This document shows positions 1-10,349 of a DNA stretch of 64,000 bases, piece after piece. The stretch comes from Symsagittifera roscoffensis. Lineage: Eukaryota > Xenacoelomorpha > Acoela > Convolutidae. Numbering within the stretch: the first letter of the stretch is position 1; every line of letters starts with the position of its first letter. A model generated the notes under the pieces. That model was not told the origin of the DNA. It ran no database searches and was given only the letters and a program-made list of their open reading frames with translations. The stretch is from NCBI RefSeq assembly GCF_963678635.1, contig NC_087065.1, positions 18,365,623 through 18,429,622 of the forward strand, read 5' to 3'. The position numbers were made by a program, and so were the translations under genes.

Positions 1-522
1 CTTATCGATATTTATTTACCTATAGCCTATACACTTTTTTTGATTAGAATGTCTGTAGGTTCATACCCCTACTCAATAGTAGATTTAGGGGCGGAGGGTG
101 TTCTGTGCGGAAGCTTTTATTTTTTTTCATTTATTCGACCCCCGGACAACCCAAAGGTTCCCCAACATTTTAAGACATTCATTTTTGGCTCACCGATTCC
201 CTGATTTTTTTAAAAATAAAAAGTGCTATAGCAATTGGCCGTTTGATGAAAATTCGCATACGGCGCAGAAAGTATGTTAAATTAAGGTCGTTATTGTGAT
301 TTTGTAGAAATGGAAAATCAATTTGGTCGACCTACAAAAAAGAAGACTTCATATGCCACAGTTTTATATGCAAATTGGAATACTAAAAAGTACAAATGAA
401 AAAAATTGCACTTCAAGAATTGTCTGAACCCACGAAAATTGGCCCTGGAGCCGTTTGGTGAAATTATCCCGGAGCGCAGGCAAATCAAGTTGACCAAATT
501 GCTATCTAGTATATTCCATGTT

Positions 523-559
523 TAAATCAGCGAAACTTTCGAAAGAATTCGCTGATTTA
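523..559. repeat. Hairpin, 12-bp arms
   Basis: The arm at 523-534 (taaatcagcgaa) is the exact reverse complement of 548-559, and the spacer contains the palindrome ctttcgaaag. It may be a decayed foldback element or chance structure in AT-rich DNA. No function is assigned. Confidence 0.45.
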
Positions 560-892
560 CATTCAACTAAAAAAGTAAGCTCGCAATTATGTTATTCTCT
601 CAATATCAGAGTTGACAAAACTGGAACAACCCCCTTTTTTATGACATAAAACTATCCACTAGAAAAGAAACAAAATTGTATGTAATTTATGATAATTCCT
701 ACATTTCGTATGAATTTCTGAGCACGGCTAGTTTTTTTATAAGCAATCAGAATTAGAAGTAGTCAGTTACAATTGTAAGCGAGCGGAAGTAAAAACAAGA
801 CTGCTCGTATGAGGGCAAAACCATTAATGTTCCGACTGCCCTTTCATTAGTCTCAAGTAGTTATTGGTAACTAGCAGTTTAGACAGACACCT

Positions 893-975
893 GGCAGGTT
901 AGTATAGTGTAGAGCACACCCGGTTGCGCCCATGCAGATCAAGGGATTGATCTCGCGAGAGAGCAACGGATTTTG
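893..975 (+). repeat. tRNA-like segment, possible SINE head
   Basis: Positions 899-909 (ttagtatagtg) match the internal A box of eukaryotic tRNA-Asp/Gly-type genes. Positions 943-953 (gggattgatct) resemble a B box. The spacing between them is about what a tRNA gene has. The sequence before the A box does not pair with anything after the B box, so an acceptor stem is missing and a working tRNA is unlikely. A tRNA-derived SINE head or a decayed tRNA gene fits best. The call rests only on these two motifs. Confidence 0.3.
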
Positions 976-2323
976 TGATATTGGCCTGAATAGAAAAACC
1001 CATATAATAGAAAAACCTTGATATGTAGCCTGAGCGTCTTTTTGAGACTTTTAATTTACCGGTTGTTTTAAAGCAAAATAGTTTAGAGTACACGTTAATG
1101 GCCGAAAGCGATACACTGGGCTTTTAAATCACTGGCATTGCAAAAAAATCAAACAAACTATTTTTTGCTAAATGATGTTTACCTTAATCTTTTTTTAAAA
1201 AAATTATTAAATTTAAATCTGAACCACTTCTTGATACAAAAAAACTGCTTTTTTGGCAAATATTTAATACAATAATGACAATTTGGCCAATTTGTGATAA
1301 TTAAGTTGCAACATTATTCGTGCTATTAAAGAGTAAGCGGAGATATCACCGTCTTAGATATTGTTCCAAATTGAACTGAGCTATGTTAATCGGTCCATTT
1401 AAAAACTTCAAAATCTAATATTTATTTTTTCTGCATAGAGTGTAGGGTGATATATTAAAAAAAAATTTACAAAAGTTTTAAAAAATTATTATTTCTCAGA
1501 AAAAGAAGCAGTCTTGTTTCTCCTTTTAGCTCAGTGCGGATATGACCTAATCAAACAATCCAGTTTAATTCCTTGATCGTGAACTGTTTTTTGCGCCTAC
1601 TCATTTTGGATTTTGTCTACAAAAAATGCTTGTCAGCCAATTGTCAAATGAGATAAAGTGCATGATACGCAATTTTGTACTGCAAGATTTGTACAAAATG
1701 TCTTTTATTCAAGAACAGAACGGCAAAATAAATTCAAACTACCTAGAAAAATATTCTGCTGGTCATATAGTAACTCAGTAACTCAGTAACTTAACAAATA
1801 TAGCAAATATCAAAACTTAATTTAATTTGCATTTATGAGGCCGTTAAACCTAATGATTTTCTCCTCTGAGAACTTTTGATTATTTTTGTATTTCAGGGCC
1901 AAAAACAAAAACGTTAAAAAATATAAAAAAACGCAAAAATAAATGACTTTAACTTTTAGAAAAACTCCTGTCACCTAATTATGTTATATCCTAATGAGTC
2001 ACCTAATGAGTTATATCTTAAGCATTTTTCCATAATTGAAAAATGAAAGCTAGTTTTTGGATAATGCATGCCAGTTTTGGTCAACCCCGGCATATAACAT
2101 TCCCAATCCCAATATTGCATAGCCAAAACTCGGCTTAATAAAAATATAAAACAAAGTTCTGCGTATACTAGAATATAAGAGTAAATTTTACAATAACTAC
2201 CGATGCAAAATTTAAAAGAAATATAATTTATCAATCAGCTGTAATACATATTGTACAAATGTGCCATTCGAGGCTTGTTCAGTGGTAAGTGTACTGTAAC
2301 TGAGATCCTATTGTCAAAATATC

Positions 2324-2958
2324 ATTACGAGGCCAAACTGTGCATTCTGTACATTGTAAATTGATTACGCAACAGGCCAAAATCAGATTTGTCGTGGAAT
2401 CCGCAACATTGCTGCTTATATTTGATCTTCGTAGCTGTTTTGCATTCCACAAACAAATACCAATAACATTGAACCGCTCAAAATCCCTCCAAAAATAGGT
2501 AAAATTGAGGAATCCGCAACCGTATTTGCGGAATCCAGAAAATTTTGTGGAATCTACGAATAAATAATTTGACATCTGTATAGTTAAATTGAGCTGTTGT
2601 GGAATCCGTAACTGTAAGCGGAATCCGCATTATGTAAGTGGAATCCGCAAATTGTAAGTGGAATTCGCGTTTTGTTTGCGGATCCCACTTACATTTGCGG
2701 ATTCCACTTACATTTTGAGGATTCCGCTTACAGCTGCGGAATCCAGAACAACAGGCTATATTGCTTGTTGCGGAATCCGCAGCAAAACAAATGTAACGAC
2801 AAGACTAACGTTACAGGTATTTGTAGGCGAAATTCACGAAACTTTTGTTAGCGGAATCCACATACATTTTGGAACATGCTTATAGAATTGTCTCTAGAAT
2901 CCAGCAACCTACCGACGCAAAATTGTGCACCTATCTAGGCTCAATTCGGCCTCGTAAT
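2324..2958. mobile_element. MITE-like element with internal GGAATCC array
   Basis: The left end attacgaggcc (2324-2334) is matched by its inverse ggcctcgtaat at 2948-2958, giving 11-bp terminal inverted repeats, with weaker similarity further in (gtgca; ctaggctca). Between them about 15 copies or variants of GCGGAATCC / GGATTCCGC occur in both orientations, densest from 2590 to 2780. No transposase frame is present, so it would be non-autonomous. A shorter relative with the same ends lies at 24199-24395. I see no clear target-site duplication. The superfamily is unknown. Confidence 0.5.
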
Positions 2959-4000
2959 AGTAGTTTGATTGTTGAGCCGTTGTAGAAAAATGCATTGAGA
3001 AAAAAATGAATAGTAGATAGACCAATTGAGAGTAACAATAATTATCAGTTTTTATTTTTTTGAAAAAATGCTTCGCATCTACTAAAAATTTTTCAAAACC
3101 TGACTATTCTGGACATTTGGAAGTAGTCGAACTGTGGCAGCTTTGAAATTTTTTTATTGAAACCCAAGGGCGACCTCTGTACAAATAATGGGTTACAATT
3201 CATACAATTCATACAATTCCTTATTATAAAAAGTCCATTCACGAACAACTTATGAAAATGATTTTTTCCATACAAACAAAACAAAAAAATTCATCAAGTA
3301 GTTTCAGCTAGTTTTCAGTGGAAAATGAACACTTTTTTGGTTAAAAAAAAAGGAAAAATGCTTGCCACGAATTTTTTGTTTATGAAAACTGTTTGATAAA
3401 TAATTTTCTCATAAATAACTTAAAAATGAGGGAAAAGTTTTTGTAAGTTAATGTTTTAGCCTTTGAAACAAAATAATTAACAAACAGAATTTTCTCAAAT
3501 GTTTTTTTTGTATGCAAAATGTTCAAAAGTGTGCTTCTAACATATTAACCTATCTCTACCCGAGAAGCGCGTCATGGTTTCCACTTGGTTTCCACTTGAG
3601 GTCGTTTAACCCTATTGATTTTCAATTTGAAAAATTGTTTGGTTTTTGTAATTCTCATTCATTTTTTTTATGGAATAGTATCAAACTGTACGATAAGCAT
3701 TTTAACATAAATTATAATTGTATTAGCAGCATTTTGTATCAGCCATAACTTTTTTGTCAGTTTTTCCTTTGGGATGCTTGCGCATGAGAACAATATATAA
3801 TTTCATGCAAAATTCTGCTTCATCTGATGCACTAGCGCAAATTATTTTGTGTTTCGAAGCGATTGTGCATGAAAAATACCACAAAAAATTATGACTTTTT
3901 TCAGCAAAGTGTTTTCCAGTTTTTTGCCTTCCATTATAAAAAGCCTGTGAAGTTGCATGAAACTAAGATTGAAAGCTTGTGTCATCCCGGAGCATCTAAT
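2959..4000. other. AT-rich intergenic DNA, no gene seen
   Basis: Long A and T runs with a few short open frames of biased composition. A short triple repeat of attcatacaa-like units lies near 3180-3225. No coding signal, RNA gene or element end was recognised. Confidence 0.5.
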
Positions 4001-4655
4001 CAGTGGTGATTTTGATCTGATTTTTTTGCTTGGTGGCATTGCATCAGCTTTTTTGTGAAAAAAAAAATAGAATTCGTTTGTAATGTCATAAGTAATGTCA
4101 TAAGTTTCGAACCTCAATTCTTGCAACACCGATGAAAAAAGCATCGAGTCATCGATAACTGAAACTACAGCGTGCACATATTTTTGTTCTATTTTTATAA
4201 AAAATGATACAGAATTATGTGCAAATAATTGCGTCATGGTTTGTCGTTTGTTTGATATTTACAAAAAAAGTCAGTCTTATGACGTTTCTACGTTAGTTTT
4301 GTAGCTTATTTAATTTAATTAACCAATAGATCCAGTTGTTTTTTTATTTTGTAGAAAAACAGTCATTTCAAATGGTGGTTTTGAAGTGATTCAAGTTTTT
4401 GTGACATTACATCAGCTTTTCTGTAAAACAGAAAATAGACGTTTTGGCTTTGTCATAAGGCTCGAGCTTCTATTTTTTGCAACTTCGCCGAAAAAAGTAT
4501 CGAGTCATCATAAAACTACTAATACTTCTGAAGTCATTTGTTTGATATTTATTGAAAAAACTCTGTCTTATGATATTCTACTTCATTTATATGGCTTATT
4601 CAAGTTGATTAATCAATAGATTCAATTATTTTGGTGACTTTATGAAAAACAGTTG
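4001..4655 (+). repeat. Diverged tandem duplication, about 370-bp unit
   Basis: Unit 1 (about 4001-4365) and unit 2 (about 4373-4655) share the same ordered landmarks: gcatcagctttt / acatcagctttt, then gtcataag, ttgcaac, a cgagtcatc block, tttgtttgatattta, and a closing block before ttgttttttta / ttattttggtg. The copies have diverged by substitutions and indels. The pair lies directly upstream of the EF-hand-like gene. Whether it contributes to a promoter cannot be told. Confidence 0.55.
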
Positions 4656-4783
4656 ATCTGCATTTGATTCGGTTAAAAAAGTTTTGAGTTGGAAAAAAGC
4701 ACAAAAAAAATATTTCGAATTGAAGACGAAGAAAAAAAAGAACTTTTAAAATTAAACAAAATAGAAAAAAAAATTGAGAAAAA

Positions 4784-5394
4784 ATGTTTCATATCCTCAA
4801 TCTATTTGTTGTTTCAATTGGTTTGTTCCCGTATGTTAACCATCCTGAACAAACACAACTTAATCACTTTTTTGCCCCGGAAATTCAAGAAGAGATTACT
4901 TCCAAAATCTTCACTGATGTTCTGAGAGTTAACTCTCACGTGTGTGTCATTGGGAGCAAAAACATTGACTTCATGATGTGTCAAAAAGAGGATGTTCACT
5001 CATCGGGAAAATTTGGTCACATGGTTGGAGGCATGCTGGACGTTTGCAGCGCCGCCAAGAATATTCTGAGATACCCTAAATTAGGAAACGCAACCGAAGT
5101 ACTGCTGAGAGAAATCATTCGAGAACTTCATGAAGTTGGCCCGTATCTTCGACCTGAGAATAGCTTTCAAAGTTCATGTGATCTTTCAGAGGAAGCAAAA
5201 ATTCAGGACTACATAACTTATGAAGAATTCTGCTTTTGGATAATAAAATTTTGCAGCAAAATGGAAGGTTTGCATCTTTACCAAATTTTTTCTTTAGAAT
5301 CCGATTAGAAAATTGTCGATTTAACAAAAAGGTGTGATTCTTTAGAGTGCATGCTAGATGTCGTCGCAATGAGTGACAGCCAGAAAGCTAAAAG
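4784..5394 (+). CDS. Divergent troponin-C/calmodulin-like protein, partial gene (copy 1, exons 1-2)
   Basis: The ATG at 4784 has A at -3 and opens a frame that could start with a hydrophobic leader (MFHILNLFVVSIGLFPYV). Exon 1 runs to 5267. A GT-AG intron (5268-5345, ending ttctttag) and exon 2 (5346-5394) keep the frame, adding CMLDVVAMSDSQKAK before a gtacaa donor. The segment KNILRYPKLGN...LLREIIREL followed by ITYEEFCFWIIKFCSKME follows the helix-loop-helix order of troponin C (DILRTMGQ, ELIEEVDED, LEFEEFVQLAAKF). The calcium loops are degenerate, since most acidic positions are absent. The family assignment is my inference from pattern memory. The later exons in this copy are decayed, so the gene is probably partial or dying. 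The signal-peptide reading is uncertain, as typical troponin C is cytosolic. Confidence 0.4.
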
Positions 5395-5625
5395 GTACAA
5401 GTATGATAGTTGGGTCACTAAAATATCAGAGCAAGTTATCTTTCATTTGATTTTGGCAGGAACCCAACTATCATACTTGTAGCAGACAAAGAAATCGAAA
5501 AGATCGCCAATGGGCTTGACAGGGACCCACCCAATTATCATTCTTGTACCGGACAAAAAAATCGACATTTCGTCAGTGATTTTGCCAGGAACCGAGCTAT
5601 CTTGCTTGTATCAGACGAAGAAAAA
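5395..5625 (+). repeat. Intronic tandem and inverted repeats
   Basis: Three diverged units of about 62 bp (starting near 5460, 5521, 5587) each carry an aactatcatacttgta-like block followed by gacaaagaaa. The first block, acccaactatcatacttgt (5462-5480), is the inverse of acaagtatgatagttgggt just after the exon 2 donor at 5397-5415. The donor region could therefore fold back onto a later repeat. The same array, more diverged, sits at about 9345-9660 in copy 2, so it predates the duplication. Confidence 0.55.
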
Positions 5626-5779
5626 AGCAACAAAAAGAAGTTGCCATGAAAATCATAAAAAGTTATTTAGCCGTAGAAGTGATTTTTAGAGGTTGAAAGT
5701 TTATTTGACCTAGAAAGAGATTTTAGATAGTTTTTTATAACTTGAAAAATATTTTTTTTTGTAGACGCTACAAACAGTC

Positions 5780-6705
5780 ACGGGTTCACCAAAAATGCTA
5801 ATCGTACAAATTTCATATATGGAAAAATGCTAATCATACACTTTTCATGCAATTCCATAAGTACAGAAAATGCTTTAAAGGTCTATGATTAGTGATTTTT
5901 CATATATGGAAATTGTATGACTAGCATTTTTTCATGCACCAAAAATAATGATAATTTACATTTAAATTTTTCAAATTTTTTTGGTTATGTTCGTAACCGA
6001 ACAGGAGTGACAAAAACCTCGGTTACTCAAACGTAGAAAACCAAAGGTTTGACCGTCTCGCATTATAAACACATTGGAAACGGCCTGTACTATCTTAAAT
6101 CTGTCTTTCACAAATAATGTAACGAAATTATCAAACTTTTAAATTTTGGCAAAATTTTTCAACGATGAGTATTTTTAAAATTTGAATTTTTAGTTTAGTA
6201 AACATTGATCAAGGCATACATAAACTTGCTATACAAAAGAAAAAGAAATTTTTGGAGCTTGTGAAAAAAAGTATTAGGCGAAAAAAAAATCCAAAATTAG
6301 TATATCCAGGATTACGTTATGCACATAAAAATTAAATTTTGCATGCAAAAAAAACTTTGTTTTTTAAAAAATGTTTGTTTGAGTGCAAAATTCGATTTGC
6401 CGCTGAAAAAAAAACTTAAAAAATTTTTGGGCAATTTCAAAATTACTTCGCTATCAAAAAAATACTAGTCATAATATTTCCGTATAACGAAGTTATATGA
6501 TTGGCATTTTTTTTGACAATAAGTTTTTATTTTTTTTACTTGGTACGATACACCAAATTTTATGCCAAAACAAGAAAAAAGTTCTGTGAAAACTCAATGA
6601 CACCGTTTTATAAAAATGCATGAAGTTTGTATGATTAGTATTTTTTCATAGACTTAGTCAATGGAATTGTATGCATAGCATTTTGGACAATGGAGGTCAA
6701 CGCGG
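5780..6705. mobile_element. Non-autonomous foldback DNA transposon inside copy 1
   Basis: The left end (caaaaatgctaatcgtacaa, from about 5790) and right end (tgtatgcatagcattttg, to about 6686) are inverted relatives over about 70 bp, each with a second aaaatgctaatcatac block further in. Outside, cgggttcacc on the left and ggaggtcaacgcgggta on the right may be the true tips. The second duplication copy lacks this segment, which supports insertion after or during the duplication. No transposase frame exists inside. Related ends occur near 8090-8170 and 38125-38195. Confidence 0.5.
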
Positions 6706-6890
6706 GTATCGGGTGGGGTTACTTTCGATTTTTTACCCCTAATTTACAATACCCACATGATTGCCCATATGACTTAATCTTAGAAAAGTTAAATTTCCAA
6801 AAGAGCCTGCGGCATCAATATACTCATAAATTGAGAAAAATTATACATAGTATTACAGTGAGAAGTCGAATTTTTTAACTAAAATTAGCT

Positions 6891-6933
6891 TTCAATTTAA
6901 AGCTGTTTTTCCAAAAACAGCTTTAAATTGGAA
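6891..6933. repeat. Hairpin, 20-bp arms
   Basis: The arm ttcaatttaaagctgttttt (6891-6910) pairs with aaaaacagctttaaattgga (6913-6932) with a single-base irregularity and a 2-nt loop. It lies where the two duplication copies resume similarity after the foldback insertion. It may be a transposon scar. No terminator role is implied in an animal genome. Confidence 0.55.
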
Positions 6934-7212
6934 GAATTCTAAGAATCATTTTGGTTGATCTAAAAAAAATTTCTCAGAAAGTTGCCCCGTTGATGAAATC
7001 TATGATCTGCGCTGACTCGTTTTGATCCCACAACACATCTAGTTAGGTTATTGAGTTATAGCTTTATAGAAGTCAATAATTTTTAATTTTAGTTAGTTAT
7101 GTAGATCATTAGTTAGAGAGTGTAAAATACTGAAATTTATATTGATGTTAATGTTTAATTAAAATCTTCCGCCTGTAATTTTTCAACAATTCCAAGATAA
7201 AGTTGTCAGTTT

Positions 7213-7310
7213 TTCAAAAACTACAACGCGAGAACCCAAAACTTGTGACCAAAGTTGTTGGATTGAACTCGGTATTGTTCTCTTTAAAGGAATTAGAATC
7301 ATGCCGAAAG
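7213..7310 (+). pseudogene. Decayed exon 3 of the EF-hand-like gene (copy 1)
   Basis: This stretch aligns base for base with the open exon at 15256-15352 in copy 2 (shared aaactac, aacttg, ctctttaa/ctctttag, ttag.a.catg.cgaaa). The acceptor that reads ttttcag in copy 2 reads ttttcaa here, and small indels break the frame. Copy 1 would therefore not splice this exon as copy 2 might. Confidence 0.45.
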
Positions 7311-8070
7311 ACTGAATAATCTTCAACCAATTAGTTCAGCTTTATTGGCTTGTACTTTTACTAAAAAGATACAAAAAAAGGAAGGAAAATGTATATTCAT
7401 AAACTTTCTTTTGTATGATTATTGTTTGGCATAAGTATTGCAATGGGGTCCACAATTTTTTTGCCGCAAAATTTTTTTTTCATAAGTCCCATCTCTTAAA
7501 AAATAGAATTCTCAACAGACCTAAATTGCATTTTAAAACTCCCGCTCGATTAGAAGCTGTTTTTTTTAACCTTGATTGATGTTTCACTCAAAAACTTTGA
7601 ATTGAATAAAAAATACGGCTTATGCTTTTTTTCGTTTTTTATCTTACTGGCTTGGTATGGATTGGTTTATTGAGGCAGCAAAATTTTTCAAAAACGTTTT
7701 AAAATTTTCTAATGCAAAATTTTTCTGATAGTAGAAAATAATATTGCTTCAAGTTTTGTACTCAAAATTTCAAAAGTAGCTGAACCGACCTTAATCAAAT
7801 CGTGAAAATAAAAATCACGTCTAAAGTATCAGCTATGAGAAAGTCAATTTATTATTTTTAGAGAAAATATTACATGGAAGACAGTTTTCAAGGGAGCAAA
7901 ACAAGCAGCTTCCGTTCCACCCACGGATAAAACTAGGATGATTTTCACTCAAAAAAGTCAAAAACTCAACCCACGGAAATTTTTTTCAGCTGTGTTATTC
8001 ACAGATGCTTTTGCCTATAAGTCAACTCGGATAGCTTTCTAACAATCAAGTTTCCGCCTTTTTTTGATCC

Positions 8071-8950
8071 ATACTAAATTTTCGCATGTGGAAATATACT
8101 AATGATACAAGTTTCATGTAGTTTTTTAAATTCAAAAAAATGCATGTTATGTCTATGATTACTACATTTTCATTTATCGGACTTTTACTCAAAATTTTCG
8201 AGCGATTTCGAAAAAAAAATTGAAAGAAAAAACGGAAAAAAGATGCACTTTTTGTGGAATCTTCTTAGGTACAAAATAAAATTTGGATGCAAAAATGTTG
8301 GCCAAAACAAAAGTCAAAACTTAGTGAAATATTCAAAACTTAGTGAAACTAAGCATTTTATGTGTTTATTTTCTTAGTACCAAAATTTCTGAGAGGAGGT
8401 CTGAGAAACTTACAAAACATTTGATTGTTTCGAAAATTTTTAAGATAGGTTTTTATGTTCATATTGAGTGAAGATGAGTCATCCGCAGCTTACAACATTA
8501 ATCATCAAGATGAACTTTGCGGCTAAGTGGCGGCTCTAGATCGGGGACTTAGTTGTTTTGGTTTTTTACCAAAAAATTGAGTTTTCTTAAATGCACTCGA
8601 AAAAAATCTCTGAACGAGAGCCACCACCTTATCACTAATGTTGTCACTACCATCAACGAAAAGTTTATCAGCACAAATGACTACTAAAAAAAGAACAATT
8701 ATTTTTAAAAAAGAACGGAAATGTTGATAAAAACAACCTAATATTTATTATTTGCTTTTAGTAATTACCTTTGTTTAGATTCATGTCCTAAAATTTATGC
8801 TCTCATTTGTCAAAAATTCGTGGTGTCTTTCTGTTGTGACAAAGTAAGAGTTGTCAATCAAAACTTGAAGATGCCGCCTATCACAAGCAAAGTTCCAAAA
8901 AATGAAAGCTTTTTGGTTGCAACCACCAGGCGGGCTGAGTGTATGTATGC
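8071..8950. other. AT-rich spacer with a partial foldback-family end
   Basis: Near 8090-8170, atatactaatgatacaagtt and atgtctatgattactacatt form an inverted pair related to the ends of the 5780-6705 element, probably a short derivative. The rest is AT-rich with no open frame of note, separating the two duplication copies. Confidence 0.4.
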
Positions 8951-9062
8951 GTAGCTATTACTCAATGGAGGCTATGCGTCGTGTGTCTAAAAGAATCTTG
9001 CAAGAATCTTGCAAGATTCTTTTAGACACACGACGCATAACCTCCATTGAGTAAATAGCTAC
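8951..9062. repeat. Near-perfect 112-bp palindrome
   Basis: The arm 8951-9004 is the inverse of 9008-9062 with one substitution and one single-base indel, around a 3-nt centre (aat). Arms run from gtagctatta to gaatcttgcaag. Such long matching arms must be recent or under recurrent gene conversion. It lies about 30 bp before the point where duplication copy 2 begins, so it may mark a rearrangement breakpoint or a foldback/MITE insertion. Confidence 0.85.
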
Positions 9063-9091
9063 TCTCGCAAGATAAGCTACCTTGATTGACT

Positions 9092-9350
9092 TGGCCTGTA
9101 TCTTCGACCTGAGGATAACTTACAAAGTTCATGTAATTTTTCCGAGAAAGCGAAAATGCAGGACTGCATAACGTTCGAAGAGTTCTGCTTTTAGATAAAA
9201 AAATGCTGCAGCAAAAAGTGAGGTTTGCAAATTTTTCGGGTTCTTTCTTTTGATTTTCTCTGAAACTTTGCCTAATTATCAGAAAAATTTATTTTCAGAG
9301 TAGATACGAGATATCGTTTAAATGAAAGTCAGCAATTATGAATGGTACAA
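9092..9350 (+). pseudogene. Decayed exons 1-2 of the EF-hand-like gene (copy 2)
   Basis: Positions 9092-9222 match copy 1 from 5139 (shared tgtatcttcgacctgag, aaagttcatgt, caggact.cataac, gaagagttctgcttttgg/ttag). The frame is broken here by an in-frame stop where copy 1 has TGG. The splice context is kept: gtttgc donor, ttttcag acceptor, then the gtacaag donor of exon 2. The 5' two-thirds of exon 1, including the start, is absent; copy 2 simply begins at this point. Confidence 0.55.
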
Positions 9351-10160
9351 GTTTGATAATTGGGTCACAAAAATAACAATGAGTCCAAAAAGAAATATAT
9401 GGTGTCTATAGTTGCTCAGGATTTGTTACTGCAGTTGTTTATTTGTGAATTGTAGGTTTTCATAAATATTGAGGGACTTATCCTAAAGGTTAAATGTAAT
9501 TAAAGGTTGATGTTGCCAGTGAACCAACTATCACACTTGCACCGAACAAAAAAAGTCGACAGGATTGTCAATGAGCTTGCCCGGTAGCAGACAAAGAAAT
9601 GACAAGGGATCGAACTATAATTTTGCCAGGTACAGAACTATCATACTTGTATCAGAAAAAAATAGACAATAAATAAATATCGCCGCGAAAACTATTAAAC
9701 ACTTGTTTGGCCTTGAGATTGGTTTTAGAAGTTGGAAATTTTATTTGGCCTAAAAAGTGAGTGTGGTATTTACACTTTCAAAAAAACTGTTTCGAAAAGA
9801 TACACTCAGTATTGTGGGGGATAGTTTTGATACATTACTACTTTTTAATAATACCGATCTTATTGGCTGGCGAACCTTAAAAAGTTTCATTGCCAAAACA
9901 ACTTTCGGCACATATACGCACACATAAAAAATTTGATAAAAAAATATACGTAAATTTCAACAAAGAAAATGAATTTTTTGACAAACTTTTCCGCAAACTG
10001 ATCAATAATGCCAATTTAAAAGGGAAACTGATTTTTTCCAAAAATTGGTCTGAAATATGCTGGCAAGGTTGAAAAAATCTCACTCTTAGAAAATCTATGA
10101 TCTGCCGGTTCTCGCTTTGATCACGCAACACATCCAGTTAGATTATCAAATTATAGCTGC

Positions 10161-10349
10161 TGTGATTGTGTTTTTTTTTAAACTTCGACCTCCTCCAACT
10201 AATTAGATACTTGTCAGTTGTGTTCTAACCGGAGTTTTTAATGTTCTTTTTAGACAAAAGTCAGTTTTATTTCAACCTTTTACATTTTTTTCTTTTAAAC
10301 TAGCTTAGTTAGTTTTAATATACCGGTGGTTTTTGAAAATTTCTTATTA
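10161..10349 (+). repeat. 5' LTR of element A
   Basis: Shares the blocks ctaattagatac.tgtcagttg, tgttctaacc and the closing acttcttatta with 14961-15095, and ends immediately before the tRNA-Ser-like primer site. The lengths differ (189 against about 135 bp), consistent with age. Confidence 0.65.

Larger units (their letters stand above)
1..2323. other. AT-rich intergenic DNA, no gene seen
   Basis: No reading frame here has the composition of a protein: the open frames are short, rich in Phe/Lys from poly-T and poly-A runs, and have no recognisable domain. The stretch holds one small hairpin and one tRNA-like segment, listed separately. No gene is supported. Confidence 0.6.
5139..8070 (+). 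repeat. Segmental duplication, copy 1
   Basis: Blocks of this region recur in the same order at 9092-10160 and 15096-16075. Landmarks are exon text near 5139-5265, the gtacaag...gttgggtcac block at 5395, the cccacaacacatctagttag block near 7025, attttccgcctgtaatttttcaa near 7165, and the ttattcacagatgcttttg block near 7995. The copies differ by substitutions and small indels. Copy 1 also carries the 5780-6705 insertion that copy 2 lacks. The duplicated unit carries exons of the EF-hand-like gene. Confidence 0.65.

Noticed and set aside
893-975. Functional tRNA gene
   Set aside because: Only the internal boxes fit; no seven-base acceptor pairing is found on either side.
2590-2780. CRISPR array
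   Set aside because: The repeated GGAATCC units are short, vary in orientation and spacing and have no constant spacers; the genome is animal-like.
4689-4925. Lys/Glu-rich open frame overlapping the EF-hand-like exon
   Set aside because: Its first half is encoded by poly-A runs and its second half is a shadow of the frame starting at 4784, which has better composition and splice structure.
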